Source: Pseudomonas svalbardensis (lineage in GTDB: Bacteria > Pseudomonadota > Gammaproteobacteria > Pseudomonadales > Pseudomonadaceae). From it: DNA of 64,000 nucleotides. The notes under the pieces were generated by a model. The model was not told the origin of the DNA. It saw only the letters and a list, made by a program, of their open reading frames with translations, and searched no databases. Every line of letters begins with the position of its first letter. Within the stretch, counting starts at the first letter, position 1. This document shows, piece after piece, positions 61,371-64,000 of this stretch. The stretch is from positions 1,613,001 to 1,677,000 of the forward strand of contig NZ_CP125619.1 of assembly GCF_030053115.1 (NCBI RefSeq). The letters are read 5' to 3'. A program made the position numbers and the translations under genes.

Positions 61371-64000
61371 ATGACTGACGAATCGCCTTCCATCGACAAA
61401 CTGCTGAAAAACCTCGATCACGCCATGCTCGCCGACCGCCACCGGCTGCGGCGGCAGTTGCTTGAGCTGCGTAAAAAACCTGACGAGGCCAAGCTGGCCC
61501 AATGGGTAACGCGCATGCAGGCGTCCTGTGATCAGGTGCTGGCGCGGCGGGCCAGCCTGCCGGTTATTCGCTACGACGACAGCCTGCCGATCGCCGCCAA
61601 GCGCGACGAAATCAAAGCAGCGCTGCTCAAGCATCAGGTGCTGATCATTGCCGGTGAAACCGGTTCGGGTAAAACCACCCAGTTGCCGAAGATCTGCCTG
61701 GAAATCGGTCGCGGTCAGCATGGCCTGATCGGCCACACCCAGCCCCGTCGAATCGCCGCCCGCAGCGTGGCGAGCCGGGTCGCCGAAGAACTGGCGACGC
61801 CGTTGGGCGCGTTGGTCGGCTATCAGGTGCGGTTCGAAGATCAGAGCGATTCCAACACCCTGATCAAGCTGATGACCGACGGCATCCTGCTGGCGGAAAC
61901 CCAGAACGACCGTTACCTCGAACGCTACGACACGATCATCGTCGACGAAGCCCACGAACGCAGCCTGAACATCGACTTCCTGCTCGGTTACCTGAAAACC
62001 CTGCTGCCGCGTCGTCCGGACCTGAAAGTCATCATCACCTCGGCGACCATCGACCTGGAGCGTTTCTCCAAGCATTTCGATGATGCGCCAATTGTCGAAG
62101 TCTCCGGCCGCACCTTCCCCGTGGAAACCTGGTATCGCCCGCTGACCCTGGAGCAGGACGAAGAGGGCAACCGCGTCGAGGATGACTTGACGGTGGATCA
62201 GGCGATTCTTGCCACCCTCGACGAAATCGCCGCGTTCGAACGCAGCGAGCGCAAGAGCCCCGGCGATGTGTTGGTGTTCCTGCCCGGCGAGCGTGAGATT
62301 CGCGACGCGGCGGACATGCTGCGCAAGGCCCAGCTCAAGCACACCGAGATTCTGCCGCTCTACGCGCGGCTGTCGCCGGCCGAACAGCAGCGGATTTTCC
62401 AGTCGCACCCAGGCCGTCGCGTGGTCCTGGCGACCAACGTCGCGGAAACCTCGCTGACCGTGCCGGGCATTCGTTACGTGATCGATAGCGGCACCGCGCG
62501 CATCAGCCGTTACAGCTACCGCGCCAAGGTCCAGCGCCTGCCCATCGAAGCCATTTCCCAGGCCAGCGCCAACCAACGTAAAGGTCGATGCGGACGGGTC
62601 GAACCGGGCATTTGCATCCGCCTCTACGGCGAAGAAGATTTCATCGGTCGCCCGGAATTTACCGACCCGGAAATCCTGCGCACGAACCTCGCCGCCGTAA
62701 TCCTGCAGATGCTGCACCTGCGTCTCGGCGAGATCACCGATTTCCCGTTTATCGAGCCGCCGGATGGCAAAGCCATCAGCGACGGTTTCAACCTGCTGCA
62801 AGAACTCTCGGCGGTCGACCGCAACAGCCAGCTGACCCCGCTTGGCCGCCAATTGGCGCGGTTGCCGGTGGACCCGCGCATGGGCCGCATGTTGCTGGAA
62901 GCGGCGAAACTCGGCAGCTTGCAGGAAGTGCTGATTGTCGCCAGCGCCATGTCGATTCAGGACCCGCGCGAGCGTCCGCCAGAACGTCAGCAAGCGGCGG
63001 ATCAGGCGCATGCTCAGTGGAAGGATGTGGACTCGGACTTCGCCGGGCTGGTCAATCTGTGGCGTGGTTTCGAAGAACAGCGCCAGGCGTTGACCGCCAG
63101 CCCGCTGCGTAATTGGTGCCGCAAGAACTTCCTGAATTACCTGCGTCTGCGCGAATGGCGCGACTCCCATCGGCAGTTGAGCCTGATCTGCCGCGACATG
63201 CAGTTGAGCCTCAATAAAGAGCCGGCGGATTACCCGAAACTGCACAAAGCCGTGCTCTCGGGGCTGCTCAGCCAGATCGGTCAGAAAACCGAAGACGGTG
63301 ACTACCTCGGCGCCCGTCAGCGGCGTTTCTGGATTCACCCGTCATCGGGCCTCGGCAAGAAGCGTCCGCAATGGCTGATGGCCGCCGAACTGGTGGAAAC
63401 CACCAAGCTCTACGCGCGCATGGTCGCCAAGATCGACGCCGACTGGATCGAACCCTTGGCCGGGCACCTGATCAAGAAAAACCACTTCGAACCCCATTGG
63501 GAGAAGAAGCGCGGTCAAGTCGTGGCGTTCGAGCAAATCACCTTGTTCGGGCTGATCGTGGTCGGTCGCCGGCCGGTGCATTACGGGCCGATCGACCCGG
63601 TGGTGTCTCGTGAATTGTTCATTCGTGAAGGCCTGGTACGCGGCGAGATTCAGTCCAAGGCCAAGTGCCTGACGGCCAATGCGCAACTGCTGGAACAGCT
63701 CGACGAACTGGAAGCCAAGGCTCGCCGTCGCGACATTCTGGCGGACGAAGAAACCCTGTTCGCCTTCTACGATGCGCGACTGCCGGCGGAGATCCACCAG
63801 ACCGCGACCTTCGACAGCTGGTATCGGGTCAACAGCCAGAAAGACCCGCAGCTGCTGATCATGCGCGAAGAAGACGTGCTGGCCCGGGAGGCGAGTGAAG
63901 TCACCGCGCTGCATTACCCGGACACCTTGCACATCGGTGATCTGGAGTTGGCGCTGAGCTACCACTTCGAACCTAACCACCCGCGTGACGGCGTGACCCT
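61371..64000 (+). CDS. hrpA: ATP-dependent RNA helicase HrpA (partial, C-terminus off the right edge)
   Basis: The frame is open for 876 codons from ATG 61371 to the window end. Helicase motifs are GETGSGKTTQLPK (I, about residues 95-107), TQPRRIAAR (Ia), VDEAHERS (II, about 190-197), SATIDLERF (III), LATNVAETSLTVPG (V) and QRKGRCGRV (VI). The HA2 and DUF3418-type regions follow. HrpA is a DEAH-box helicase involved in RNA metabolism and ribosome rescue. Full-length proteins have about 1300 residues, so about a third is missing here. Confidence 0.92.
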   Translation, partial: MTDESPSIDKLLKNLDHAMLADRHRLRRQLLELRKKPDEAKLAQWVTRMQASCDQVLARRASLPVIRYDDSLPIAAKRDEIKAALLKHQVLIIAGETGSGKTTQLPKICLEIGRGQHGLIGHTQPRRIAARSVASRVAEELATPLGALVGYQVRFEDQSDSNTLIKLMTDGILLAETQNDRYLERYDTIIVDEAHERSLNIDFLLGYLKTLLPRRPDLKVIITSATIDLERFSKHFDDAPIVEVSGRTFPVETWYRPLTLEQDEEGNRVEDDLTVDQAILATLDEIAAFERSERKSPGDVLVFLPGEREIRDAADMLRKAQLKHTEILPLYARLSPAEQQRIFQSHPGRRVVLATNVAETSLTVPGIRYVIDSGTARISRYSYRAKVQRLPIEAISQASANQRKGRCGRVEPGICIRLYGEEDFIGRPEFTDPEILRTNLAAVILQMLHLRLGEITDFPFIEPPDGKAISDGFNLLQELSAVDRNSQLTPLGRQLARLPVDPRMGRMLLEAAKLGSLQEVLIVASAMSIQDPRERPPERQQAADQAHAQWKDVDSDFAGLVNLWRGFEEQRQALTASPLRNWCRKNFLNYLRLREWRDSHRQLSLICRDMQLSLNKEPADYPKLHKAVLSGLLSQIGQKTEDGDYLGARQRRFWIHPSSGLGKKRPQWLMAAELVETTKLYARMVAKIDADWIEPLAGHLIKKNHFEPHWEKKRGQVVAFEQITLFGLIVVGRRPVHYGPIDPVVSRELFIREGLVRGEIQSKAKCLTANAQLLEQLDELEAKARRRDILADEETLFAFYDARLPAEIHQTATFDSWYRVNSQKDPQLLIMREEDVLAREASEVTALHYPDTLHIGDLELALSYHFEPNHPRDGVT

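Noticed and set aside
60942..63338. A 798-codon minus-strand frame opposite hrpA
   Set aside because: The plus strand carries all DEAH-helicase motifs; the antisense product has no family and runs across the REP pair at 61208.

Overview
This window is chromosomal DNA from a fluorescent pseudomonad, most likely the Pseudomonas fluorescens complex. The evidence is high-GC codon use, dispersed palindromes of the GTGGGAGCGAGCCTGCTCGCGA type, and a gene set typical of the genus: rnd-ycgL, ycgN, yajD, pauA, eptA, lpxO, aceK, hrpA, a MoxR/VWA pair, and small DUF6124 and DUF1508 proteins. About 55 genes are supported. The first (flavin monooxygenase) and last (hrpA) run off the window. No tRNA, rRNA, CRISPR array, prophage or intact insertion sequence was seen.

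Region 1 (1-6.5 kb) is the edge of what looks like a specialised-metabolite cluster. A tightly spaced minus-strand operon encodes an HMG-CoA-synthase-like enzyme, an enoyl-CoA hydratase related to methylglutaconyl-CoA hydratases, a glutamine-dependent asparagine-synthetase-like amidotransferase and a class A flavin monooxygenase. It diverges from a LysR regulator across an AT-rich 0.8 kb gap. Region 2 (6.5-13 kb) is a tripartite RND efflux operon of the MexHI-OpmD kind, headed by a DsbA-family (FrnE-like) oxidoreductase. Region 3 (13-16.4 kb) is a scar: a decayed DUF1508 gene and a LysR gene cut after about 69 codons by an IS3-type orfA remnant, next to intact copies of the same two genes.

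Region 4 (16.4-26.5 kb) holds transporters, gamma-glutamylpolyamine synthetase, the lipid A phosphoethanolamine transferase EptA, RNase D with YcgL, and a 2-hydroxyacid dehydrogenase. Region 5 (26.6-36.6 kb) is mostly housekeeping or conserved small genes separated by REP pairs. It includes an M61-like protein without its zinc-binding HExxH motif and oligopeptidase B. Region 6 (36.6-47.8 kb) carries a LysR gene divergent from an MFS transporter and the 5-oxoprolinase genes pxpABC, then a MoxR/VWA pair, a DUF4160/DUF2442 pair whose first gene has a one-base frameshift, a DUF748 protein, CysK and LpxO.

Region 7 (47.9-58.4 kb) is the main accessory part. A DMT transporter sits behind a leader with a 54-codon ORF and competing hairpins. 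An orphan type VI secretion module follows: VgrG, DUF4123 adaptor, VasX-like membrane-targeting toxin and a membrane protein that is the likely immunity factor, joined by 4-base overlaps, then a DUF746 protein with two zinc ribbons. Next comes a repeat-rich gap with a long structured leader before a DUF6124 gene. Region 8 (58.4-64 kb) is a DMT transporter, AceK and the start of HrpA.
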